Of a stretch of 64,000 nucleotides of DNA, positions 1-12,200 are shown one piece after another; the stretch's first letter is position 1; each line of letters starts with the position of its first letter. A program made the translations under genes and the position numbers. The notes beneath the pieces were generated by a model, which was given only the letters and a program-made list of their open reading frames with translations, searched no databases and had not been told where the DNA came from. This DNA is from Lineus longissimus (Eukaryota; Nemertea; Pilidiophora; Heteronemertea; Lineidae), in contig NC_088309.1 in the NCBI RefSeq assembly GCF_910592395.1, forward strand, positions 22,072,599 to 22,136,598, read 5' to 3'.

Positions 1-295
1 ACCCTGGCGATGGGAGTGTCGTGCTCCTCCTGTTTGAGACAGTACAATACAAAATGTCACATAGACAATCATGCTTATAAGAAGGGGATGCGGTTTTTTG
101 TGACACCCAGCATTTTACTGTATGAGAAAAATAGGACAGAACCTATACATGTATTTTTTCCTATATCATAAAAATTGGACGATATTTCCCGAAGACACAG
201 TCAATTTTTTTCCTAGAAAGTTTTCTGTACGTAAAAATGGGACTGTGTATACTGCCATTAAACTCCTCTTTTGGATTTCTCTTCAGTTACCCATC
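1..295. other. sequence upstream of the GDPD1 start (5' UTR or promoter side)
   Basis: This is upstream of the chosen GDPD1 start. The reading frame stays open from an ATG at 122, so part of it could be coding. A splice-acceptor-like tract (ttctcttcag, AG at 285-286) lies just before the ATG at 296, so the first coding exon may instead begin at 287, after a leader exon outside the window. No TATA box stands out. Confidence 0.35.
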
Positions 296-3200
296 ATGAT
301 AGTTGCTGCTGTGGTTGGGGGCTATGTATTTGCCTCACTTCTGCTGCTGAAGTTTCCCACTCTGCTCCACAAGAAGAAAGACATTAAGTTCAAATGTCGA
401 CATATCAGTCATCGTGGGGGTAAGTCTTAAAAAACATTTGCAAATGTCTCAGGAAATGTTTGGGTTATCTGCTGTAAAATAATAATGCTCAAAATAACAT
501 TGTGGTGGACAGTCGATGGAAACCAACAGCACATTTAATTCCTTTACTTGTCACCAGATGGCATTGAGTATCTTTTCTCTTCATTCAGTGTATCAAAATC
601 TTCACTCTGTCCGGTTAGGTTATAATCTGTTCGAACTATCTCATTTTCCAGGTGCTGGTGAAAACCTTGAAAACACAATGACGGCTTTCAGACAGTAAGT
701 AAATGGAGATTCATGTGACTGGTCATACTGGCCAAGAAGGGGTTGGAAGGGCTTCTGCTGTTTGCACTCTCGACACCTTGGCAAAGGAAGAAACAAGGAT
801 AAACAAAGCATTATATCCCATGAATCTCATTTAATCAACATAATCCATCGTCGACTGCATCTATCCATTGACAGTGTTCATGTTGCAGCAAATTGAATTC
901 AATATTAATCAAATCTATGTACTTTTTCTTTTGAATACTGTAAAATCACACTTTTTTTACTGAGACCGTTCAATATCTGACAAATTTCAATTCCCGCAAT
1001 AGGAATTGCATTATATCACAATGTCTCTAAAAATCATAACTTGAAGACTGAATATGACAAAAACACAAAACTTTTCTGAAAAGATGTGATTTCACAGTAT
1101 GGCACTGATTATTTTATAGATTCTGGTCATTTCAGTCACAGAAGACAGTCTATTTACAGTACAATATTTTATTTACATGTATACAGATTACAGAAGACAT
1201 GAGATTGAGAACTTCCAACAACTTGGCCTTGTTTTTATTGAGTAGAAAATGTTTTCCTAACTTCTCTCAATACTATTTTATTAGTTAATTTTGCAGATGC
1301 TGTTATTTCCTATATCCTCCAAGCGTAAGCTGAAGACTTATAAAGGAAATTGCCTGAGCATTTGGTAAAGCTCGTAATAGTGCCTTTACTGCAGACTGAA
1401 GCCAGTTCTACCCTTAGAGAGTGTTTCTTGAAAGCAGGTCTGGAGTTGGCAAGAAGCAATTGGATGAATCATGTGAAATTCTACCACAGCTCCAACCTTC
1501 AAATGATCACCTATATTAAGTTCTACATTAGCACTTTATTGGTTTATCAAAGCCTTCACATTTCAGTCATAGATTACCCATTATTACTGCTGGCAGTGTC
1601 AGATGTTATATTCTCACTCCCATCCCAATAAGTTGTACCAACATTTCAAGGAATTTGCCCCTGGCATTTGACAACATTCACATCAACGCTACGGATGATC
1701 TCATGCAAAGTGGCTGTTTTCTTTGAAAAGCTCTGAGACATGAAAACTGAGAATGGGATAAGTTAAATTAGAAGTTCTCTCGGTTACTCATATTTGTGCC
1801 ATCAAGGAAAGCAATGTGACGATATGTAGAATTTGCTGGTGAATGTCGAAGTTGGTCAGACGAACTTGACGCCTCTGTCAAAAAGCTTTTGAGTATATTC
1901 ACTTCTTCAATTCAACATTTTGATCATTATTTTAAAGAACAATATTGTTGCGTGATGCAGGAATATCCTGAGGCTAGATGTTTTGCGGTGAGATGATGAC
2001 TTTATTAGTGGTACATGTGCATAACTTTGTCAAGATGGATTTAGAAAATTATAGTTTTTTTTGTCATGCTACCGTCCTAAAAAATATGACTCTTTACCTC
2101 TAAGCTTCCTAAAAGTCCACCCTTAGAAAAATACACATTTCCAATATCGTTGTGGTCTTAATATGAATACACCGTCCCTTTTATATATTTATACCTGCTT
2201 TATGCAAAGCAATGTTGGTTAAACAGGAGCGTAGCGTAATTTTTTAGAAATTTCTAGCCAAAATCATTGTTACTAGCTAGCTACGGCCCTGTTTTAAAGA
2301 GTAAGTAGATTTTATCTGTCCTGCATTTCATAATGGTAGTCACAGTGAGTGTTTATGCATCCTGAAACTTCCAGCTTCAGGGTGCATATGGCTACTGTGG
2401 GTCCATTTACATGTGTATTTGACAGGCCACTCTTGGAGAAAAACAAAAACCTGGCTGGACCATGGTGGCCGCCATTTACATGATACCAACAATGGATTAT
2501 AAGAGACATTTCCCCACCATTGGTATTACACAATGACTTGCATAGTTCTTAATGCGATCTACATACTCTTTTACTAGATCTGTTTATACATTCTCTCATC
2601 TCCCAAATCCCCAGATCACTCCTTCTTCTTAAAAATACTAAACATTTTATCAATGCCACTCTCTTCAGATGTGCTTTCCGTCTTTACTTCTGCAGGCTTT
2701 TCTTCTTCTTTCTTGAAAAGTTTATCGAAGAAACCACCTTCCTCCTGATTGTCCTTTGTCACAATGTTGCCGTTTTTTTCCCGAGTAGAATCTCCCCCTT
2801 TGCTGTCACTCTCATCTTTCTTGAACAAGCCTGTAAATTTGGCAGAAAACGTATTTCCCTCATCTTTATCAGTGTCTGAAGTTTCTTTGTTTTCTGTCTT
2901 GAATAACCCAGTAAACTTTGAAAAAGTCCCCTCCTCCTGTGCATGGGCCTCATTTACCTCCTGTTTTGGCTCAGCCTTACTTTCTGTTGCTCTTTCTGGT
3001 GCGATGTGGTATTCTTTCTTAAACCGATTCTGGAATCTAGCGAGTATGTCTACCTTCTCCTCCTCTTGGGGTTGTGGTTCCTCTTCCTCTCCTTGTACCT
3101 CCTCCTCCTCATCTTTTCCCTCCTCCCCCTCTTCTCCCTCCTTCTTTTCCTCACTTGGCACCAGGGGCACAACGTCAGGTTCCTTCGGTTTCTCGTCTCT

Positions 3201-6200
3201 CGTAAACAAACCCTTAAACTTCCCGAAGAATTCTTCCCCAGCATTCGGCTGCTCAGGTTTCTGTTCCTCGGGTTTCTTTTCCTCTGGTTGTTTTTCGACA
3301 GGTTTAATTTCCAAAGGCTTGAAAAGGCGTGTAAAGAAATTGCCTTCCTCCTCGACCACCGGTTTGGTTTCTTCCACCCGTGGTTCTGTTTTCTCTGGTG
3401 ATTGTGGTGGAGATGGTGCATGGTATTTTATCACTTTATGAGGCTTAGGTTGCTGGTAGGCTCCACTGGACCCTTCAACTGCATCAATTCCGGCCACCAG
3501 TCTCGGCGGTGGCAATTTTAAGGGTTTATCTTCATCGACATTCTGCTCCTGTTTCTTATCATAAATCTTACTCAGCTGCAATAAGGTCAGTGTTTTCCCC
3601 TCTGGAACTTTGTAATCTTCCACCGGGGTCGGATTCTCGTCATATGGATTATTCAGCGGCGGCTTGTAATCCTCTTCATCTTTTGTCTGGAAAGATGGCA
3701 ACCGAGTTGGTCGTCTCTCCTTATGAAACGCACCCGTGATTTTCTTACCGACTTTACCACATTTGTCGCAGAATCGTTTCCACCATGGTCGATCTTTCCT
3801 CTGCTCTTTATACGACCGATAGTTGCCCTGTATGACTCTTGCTGCTTTGTCCTTCTCTTCCATTTCTTTACGTGTTTTATGTCCGCGGTAGTTCTTCTGG
3901 ATGGTGGTTGCTGCGCTGTTTTTCTCGTTCAATTTTTTCCGTTCTACATGGCCTCTGAAGGCAGCCTATAAAGACAGCAACAGATGGAGATGTTAGAGAG
4001 ATGCATTTGAAAGTTAAGAACATGTTGGAAATGGAAGAAATACTATGGACGGACCGCTGAAACTGAAACTGAAACTTAATCAGTATCCATCTATTTAATT
4101 GAAATCAATATTTAACATATTCATTCTGATTTTAATAAAACATTACCTCAAATTGATTGAGGTTTGATAATACAAAGGTAGACAGTGTCTGTCTCTGTTA
4201 TTGGTCGATAGCAATCTCACTGACTGTGATACTGATCTAGGTGTACTTTTGTCATACATTGAATTATTTGAATATCGATATGATAGGTACAGGCACTGTG
4301 ATGGAAGCTTATAGAAATTACTGATCGTTCTTATTTTTAAGGAAAGAGTCCCCAGTCAGAAATTTTGATATATTGCAAACCCTTTATAAAGTGTTAATGT
4401 CCTGTTGGTATTGACCTGCTATGCCTAATGTACAAAGCCTTTGACATCCTACGCAACAGCTGTGCACCTGAACAAATCAATGTGAGATAGATTATCATTG
4501 TGATGTATTGAAAATCTCTTATTTCATCGAGTTCATATTCTACTCGTGTGCTTCACACGGGCATAAGGTCATTAAGCTTGAAGTCATTCAATAAATGTAT
4601 TGTTTCACTTCTCAAAGCATTTTTAAGGGTTAGTATATGAAACTTTACAGTGAAAGGGTATGTTGAGCTACAAAGGGTCTTGATTACCTAATCTGTCATT
4701 TTTAAGGTTGTAGTCAATGTATGAGAGAGTACAGGTATCAATCTTTGGATGGCTTCGGGCTTGTGTCACAACTGCAGATGGTTTTTGATCAAAAATATTT
4801 GATTAATCCACATATTCTTGGGGCTTGTCGGCTACACACTTCACCACAGTCTGTACTGCTCAAGATGCTTCACCCTGGATGAATATTTTCTGTACCACCT
4901 GCTGGTAATTGCAAATAAATGGAAGGTCACACAAAGCCACACTGTTTTTGAGGATTGTCGTGTGAGAATTTCAAGATACAGGTTTAGTTGACACTCTGGT
5001 CCTTTCTGATTCATACCACAATACTACCACACACCAACATTTCTGTCTTCCTGTATTTTAGTGGCTGCCCAAATTGCTCCACCTCCTGCAGTGCTCATTG
5101 CCTGTATAACTATCAATTCAGCCATAGTTTCTAAAGAATGTGTCTGTGTAGTCCTATACTAAGGTCTCTTTGGCATCATTTCTAGTGTTGGTGTCTTCTG
5201 GAGCCCTGTCTCCCATATTGGTGATGTTAGAAACATGCTGGTACACATCAGATCACATCATAAATCCTTCCAGCTGATAATCATTAGTAAAACCTGTCTC
5301 ATCCTGCCCGAAGTGGAAGGACGATGTAGTAAAAGTATACATTTTAGTGAAAATCTGCCCAATTCGCTTGACCATGTTGACCAATTATGCACATTGGTTA
5401 CTTAATCGCATGTCCCAAGTCCATCTGGTTCAGTTTGGTAACATTTTGGTCATACGTGGTCGCTCAATAAATGGGTGTTGAACATGAAACATTCTATTTG
5501 AGCGTGACAAATGACATATGTTTTTCAGCCCCAATGTGAATGCGAATCTTTCGTCGCTGCCATTATCTTAGTCTGATTATACTATGCTATCATAAAGAAT
5601 AACGTACAGTGACCAATACATCATGGAAGCTGATATTGGCAGAGAGAATATGCTTGGATATCATGTCTGCTTTTGAGAATGATGATGCCTTTATCATTAC
5701 TGATTAAGTGCAATGATCAAGCTAGTGTAGCGCTTTGATATTTCTCGTTCAGAAATCACGGAAGGCGATGAGGTTGATGTCAAACTGTGTGAAGTTATTT
5801 GAAAAATAATAATTGCCAATGTAAAAGAGTAAAAGCGATTTACCTGTATTTTTGTGGCAGCCCTGATGGTATTTAAGTCCATTATGAAAGATCCAAGAAT
5901 CTATTCTACAAACAAGCTAAATCCACGTCACAGGTTTAGTTGAATCCATGTCCAGATTTCATACTAACAACTGGAAATGGTTTGTAAGGAAATTCCCAAG
6001 TGTCTTCAGACCAAAGCTTAGTGGCACTCGAGCTTAAGTGGGTGGGTGAGACTGTTCAGCTACAAAAGTGGCCGGTGTGTACACTGACCACACATCCCTT
6101 GATCTCCCAGCATGCTCAGTGTCCCACTCACCAGCTGTGGGAGACAAATGAAGCGCTAATCAATAAACCCATTGTCAATGTACATATCGCCAATGAAATA

Positions 6201-9200
6201 AATGTCAGCTCTCTCGAAATGGGCCTAGGCTTATCATTATCGAGCTGTGGAGTTCCTTGGTTAATTAAAGTGCACTGACTTGAAGCGTGTTGTAAAGTGT
6301 GCAGATTTTATCGATGAATATCTTATTCCAGGGTTGTTGTGTAGGCCATGTCCTCCTAATTGGACCGAGCAATTTTGTCCTCTCTGTTGGGGTTGTCGAC
6401 GATATTGCCTCTCATTTTGATTAAGTGTGACACCATAAACATGTTATACGCCGGGTGGCTCTGAATAAATGATACATTAATTTTTTTGCGCGACACTGAA
6501 TATTTTCTACTAATTCTACTACATGCTTGAAAATTGGGGAAGAAGGACACAAAATTATCAGTGCTGTTTCAATTTTCGTAATTGAAGGTCAACAAGGAAA
6601 ATATGTATCATTATATTCATATATTTGTTGACAATATTATTATGATATATAAAAGCCTAAAAAGGTCCTTCCAAGCAATAACGTGTAGTATTTTTAATCC
6701 CCTTTGCTGGGCGCCTTATGGTCAGCTGAACATCTGTGCAATAGTTACCATCTAAAAGAGGCAAAGCCAGAGAACACCATAGGCCATGTTGGCATTCATG
6801 AGATTTCTCGTCTTTGTCACTGATGTAGGAATAACGACAGTATTATTCTATGCCCTGATTATGTCCTGATCAACTAATGACTATGGTGATGCGGACTAAT
6901 TTGTTACATGATGATTCGTGTACGACTTCTTTTATGCGAGTAATTCAGGAAATATTGCCAATATTCCTGATATTCCCGATAGAATCAACACGCTTTGTGT
7001 TGCACGTAATATGGTATGATATAAAGAATAATTTAGATGTTATTACGTAATTTGTCTGTATGATTATACCATGGAAAAAAGAAGGTTGCTGAGCTAAAAC
7101 ATATGGTGTCAGATTTTTTGCTGAAACCATATTCGGGAGTTACGCAGTGAGCACTTCATTCTTCAGGTTATGCTGAACTACAAAGTAGAGACTTAAGCCC
7201 TATCCCTGGAACACCCATTTGCAGAATTAGTTAGATAGAGATTGTCTGTACACTCACTGAAAAATGTCAGTAAGATAAATATGTCAATTTAGAAATGATA
7301 AATGTGGGCTTCGCACTTGACCATACTATATCTATTTGCACCACTGGAGGCTGTATTTGCGTGTGAGGAGTACTTTGTCAACTCAGAATAACAGGATGGA
7401 CAGCCAGTGTGAGGAGATTGCTGCTATAGTGCGTTTGGAGACCAGGCTCGTGCAATTTCTCAATTACCAATAAGATTACAGGCACTTTCATTCCGTAGAG
7501 TGTTATATGTATTGGGTGTGATGGTTATGTAAAAAGAGTTTTTTTGGTCATCGTGCTACACAAGAACTGAGGACTCAAATCACTTGGTTATGTGGAGAAA
7601 TGCAGACTGTCTTCATGTGCACCGTGCATGAATGTGTTCTTGTGTTTATTTAGAGGACTCTCCTTTCATCAAATGCAGCAAATGGGTTAATGGGAAGATG
7701 TTTGTAATGTTTGCTCATCCACTCTCTTGCATCACTTGTAACTTTGTTTTCAGCTAGCTTTGTGATGTATTGGCTATAAAACCATGATCGGTTATACAGT
7801 CTGAGCAGAACTGGATCAATTTAGCTCGTAAATGGTGGTACTGTCAGCATTTAGCATGTTAAGTGCTAATTGACACAGATGAAACTTCCCTAATGGTCTT
7901 CTTGTCCTTGCATTAGCGTATACCTACTCTGAAAGATTGGCATTTCCGTTGGGATGTCTTGGTTTTAGATTGATGGTGAAATAGTATCAGTGAGCTACCT
8001 CTGGTTTTTACTGTAGTGTAAATGCGCAATGGAGAGTTTCATCCATAAAAACACTTCAGTCTCAGCAAAATGTGTCAAAATGAAATGCTGCAAAAATTTT
8101 GTTTGGTGGTTTGCATTGTCAGCTTTCTGGAGGAACTGGAGGAAGGCATGTTGACAAAACGGCATCCTGAATAAAAGTTATAAGAAATTCGTCTGACAAC
8201 GATGACAAACAAGGTTGAATCATTTTGCATTGCCCCTTTGAGTTCAATACTGCTGACGCAATTGAATCTAAGATATTTTTCAAAGTTTCAACAACTGATT
8301 GACGTCAGGTCATTCTTGTTCTCGGAAGTCGGGCTGAATCTGAACTTGCGTATTGATGAATATAATGATGAATACATGGGACACGACAACAGCTGGCACC
8401 TTTCAGCCTTAATTCAATAATAAAGCCACATGTAAATTATCCTTGGATTGATCTATTTGCCGGGGTGATTGATTTATTTTCATGAACTCCGAGTGCTTAG
8501 GGTTGGACCTTTGCTTTATTAAAATGTTGTGGCCAGAGCACACGTTTTCAGACAAGAGCACATCCCAGACTCTCATGAAATTAAAAAATTGTTCAGTTAA
8601 AAAAATCACAGACAAGTTACCAGAATACTTCATGTATGTGATATTAGATTAAGAAAACATGTTGATCAAGAGAACTCCACCCTGGTAAAATTAGTCAGAC
8701 ATGTAATTCTGGGCAGTACCGGAATCTGCAAGAGCCATCTTTGCAATTTAATCAGATTACAGTGAATAAACGAAATAATGCCATTAATGTTCATGTTTAA
8801 CAGAAAACACTCTGACAAAAGAAAAATGGGCAATACAAACCTGAATTTTGGTCGCTGCAACTAATGTGTTCATTTTGACACTGGTGATAAATCTCTACAA
8901 TAGAAATTAATCCGGAATGATGTGATATGTCTGTGTTCTCTCCTGATGTTATCTTCTACACACTATAGTGAGTCCGTTAGTCATGCAGCAATGTTGGCGC
9001 TGTAGTGGCTCTCAACTTTGTATACGTCCCACGAACACTCCATCCCCTTCAGTACTTGTTGCTTACACTTACAGCGTAGCTTGCAATACAACCGGCTAAA
9101 ACCCGAGTGCCAAGTGCAGTGATTTCATTTCAATGACAATATGATAGCAGCTGGGCTATACCATATCGATATGGATTTACTGTGAGGGATGTCAGAACTT

Positions 9201-12200
9201 TGTTTGATGGTTTGCCTAGCTGGACACTTGAAGGTCGTTTGGGTCAATCCTAACCATGTTAGGGAGGGGGAGGGGGTAAAGGGTTTCTTAGAATTGTCTT
9301 TTCTGTTAGAATATTGCCTCATTAGAGTTCCTGAATACTGGGTAGTTATCAATGTTTTATGTTAGGATTCGGGTAGGGGGGTCAAACTCACTTCTAATAG
9401 TTGTAAGATTGTGTCAGTATTGTCACACAGTGATGTTATGGATAATCCCTAATCCTTTATTTTTGCGATTGTTTTAATATTTAATATCTCTGATAAAAAT
9501 AGCTAAGTGTTGGTATCATTTGCTTCAGCTTACAGTGGTGCTGAGTCAGATCTCCGCTGAAGTTTCCAGTCATCCATGTTTCACACTGTTGACATGACAA
9601 CCGCTTGGCAAGCTATATGTTTTCTCTGACATCTCTGACTCATTAGTAGTGGTGGTTGAATAGGGTTTGGGCATTCTAACAGGCGATGCTGATTCTCACT
9701 AGGGTATGGGTCATAAAGTATCTAATGATGGCCAAAGTGAGGTCACAACTCATTACAAAATTGTCGTCATGTCCCTATTACAATTGATGAAATACCCCAT
9801 AATGACAGTTGGCACTGGCGGTGGCCATATTTACGGAACTTGTAATTGAGTTTTGAGGGCTTGACTGAAGGAGATATTTTGTTTTAAACAGCCAGGCCTT
9901 GTTGTTATATACCAGAGCGTTACATAGATGTGACTGTGTTTGACAGTGATCAATGTGGAACTTAAAATTGGTGACAGCTGCCTCAAATAGAAAAAAGAAA
10001 ATCAAATCCAAATACTTCTGATTGAAGTATACATGTAGATAGCATTGCTTTCAGATGTTTTCAGACATTTTCTAAGGCTTCCTAGAGCCGGGCATGTTGG
10101 ACCACCAAGATGAATTATAACCCTCTGGGACAATTATTTGCCGCCAAGGCTTTGTCTTCATCACGATTTTCATTCATTGCTGGGAAAATGTGTGCATGGA
10201 ACACATGAGACTGTACGCTACATTTTCCATCCACTGATGTTCGTAATCCTGTATAAAAATGGCAGCAGATTATTATTTGTTTTCTGTGGATTTAATGGCG
10301 TAATTGAATTAATATCCCATTATAAACTAGTTGCATTGGCCCAAAGGCAATGACTTTAGCTGATAAATCTGCCTTGCCAGATAGCTAGACTCCATCATGC
10401 TTGAAGCAACACATTCCCATCTCATGTATATGTCATAAGGACTTAACAAGTATATTGGATTTGCATTAAATAATGTCATGTAATGTAGGAGGAAACCAGA
10501 GACAATGAAAGCATGTTGTCACAGAGAGTCATACGCTCTCACACATGAATTTTTGCCAACTGAGAGTCCAACCCTCAACTGCAGCAGTGATCAGTTCAAT
10601 AAACCTGGGTCATTCAAAATTACAAAATTCCTGTGATCCCGGTTACTTGAAAGATGTCTGTATTATCTCTTTCAATCAATCCCTTTGAAGATTTCATGTT
10701 TAGACTCTCGACTCTGTTAAAGCAGACATGGTTTTGAAAATTCCGGCCTTGGCTGGTGCTATCTTTTGGAGAACCTGGTGGCTGTGAGGCAGTTTGCCCT
10801 TGTCTTCTTCATCTTCTTGGTGGGTTTTCGGGCCTTAAGGTTTACGACAGCCGTTTGTTATGTTATAACAGTATACTCATGCAGTCTCTATTTCCTATTT
10901 TTCAGTGCACATGCGCTGGGTACAGAGATGCTTGAGATAGACTTGCAGCTCACCCGAGATGGGGAGGTGGTGGTCTCCCATGACAACACCCTTGAACGTA
11001 CCGCGGGTCAAGATATCCTAATATCAGAAACTGATTATAAAGTAGGTATAAGAGTCCAAGGGTTTATTTTAGATCAGCACGTCATGTTGAGGTCAAGTGG
11101 GTGTTGTATGCAGCTGCTGCTCTGCTCTGCCCCTATGACGAGGCCAGTGACTGTTAAGATTTGCTTTGCAACAGTCCCACGTCTATGCAGAGTGCTAAAA
11201 AGCCCCATCATGCCCTGATCACTGCTGCACTTATGAAAATTATGACGGCTCCAATCATGGTTTCCACTGTATCTAGTAATGATAGTCCTGTAATGACACT
11301 TGAGTGCTGTGCATTGGTTTTAGCACAATCAAGGTTCTTTTTAAAGAAAACTTCACTTAAACAATTGGCATATAGGTAGGCCCTATTAAATCCTGTAACA
11401 TGGGAAACACGCCCCATCCAGGGTATATCCAGTAAACATTGGGCCGTGTCCAGCACACAACAGCCCTGGGAATGCCCAGACACTGCTGTACACTTGCTGA
11501 GCAAGCCATTTTGATTTCAGTTTATTCAGGCGTGCATTTGATAATGTTTCATCCATTGTCCAATATGTTCAATGCGTAGAGACTGATTTATGGGGCCCGG
11601 GATCACTAATTGAAATTCATCAGATAGCGAAAGTAATTTTTTATCTCAACAAAGTCTCAATGAAGCAAAATCAATACAGCTTCGAGAAATTTTAGTGCAT
11701 GGTTAGCTTTGATCATTACTATACAATGGGATGCTTACGTGGCAAGGCCAGTGTGATAGAGTGTCTGAGACGCCTTGTGTTCAGTTCCGCCACTTCTTCC
11801 TATTCTCATTGTGGAGGTCTTGGTACACTCTCGTAGCTGTCTCTCAACTCCTGAGAGAGTATCTGTGGACGCTCCGATAGTAATAATCCCAAGCACGTGA
11901 GAAACACATGCTAGAAATGTTACAGTTTGTTTTTTACAACTAAGCATTTTGCCATGTTTGTATTTCAGGATTTACCACTACTTAGACATGCTCTCAAATT
12001 AGACTTTGATCAACGTAAGTGACAGGAAAAAGTACTGTGTTGTCAGATTTTGATTTCTGAAAGAAAGTTGCATGGCCAATATCTTCCTCGTAAATATGTA
12101 CTGTATTTACTCTTTAACTTATCTTTAACATTATCAAATTTAAAGGCAAGCTACTAAGGATTCACTTTCTCAAAGCGTGGATAACATGTAGGGACTCCCC

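Larger units (their letters stand above)
695..10905 (+). other. GDPD1 intron 2 (10.2 kb) hosting an antisense gene
   Basis: The donor is gtaagt at 695 after the exon encoding GENLENTM. The acceptor is tttttcag ending at 10905. The intron holds the minus-strand IQ-motif gene (2616-8873). Elsewhere it is AT-rich with no other convincing coding sequence. A G-run cluster at 9262-9283 is noted separately. The open frame from 10766 running into exon 3 is intron read-through. Confidence 0.85.

Noticed and set aside
2749-3441. 230-codon frame on the plus strand, Ser/Phe-rich
   Set aside because: Antisense shadow of the IQ protein exon; its composition simply mirrors the Glu/Lys-rich codons.
10766-11218. 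150-codon frame containing the GDPD1 ExD motif
   Set aside because: Only 10906-11041 is exon; both ends are intron read-through, as shown by the acceptor at 10905 and the donor at 11042.
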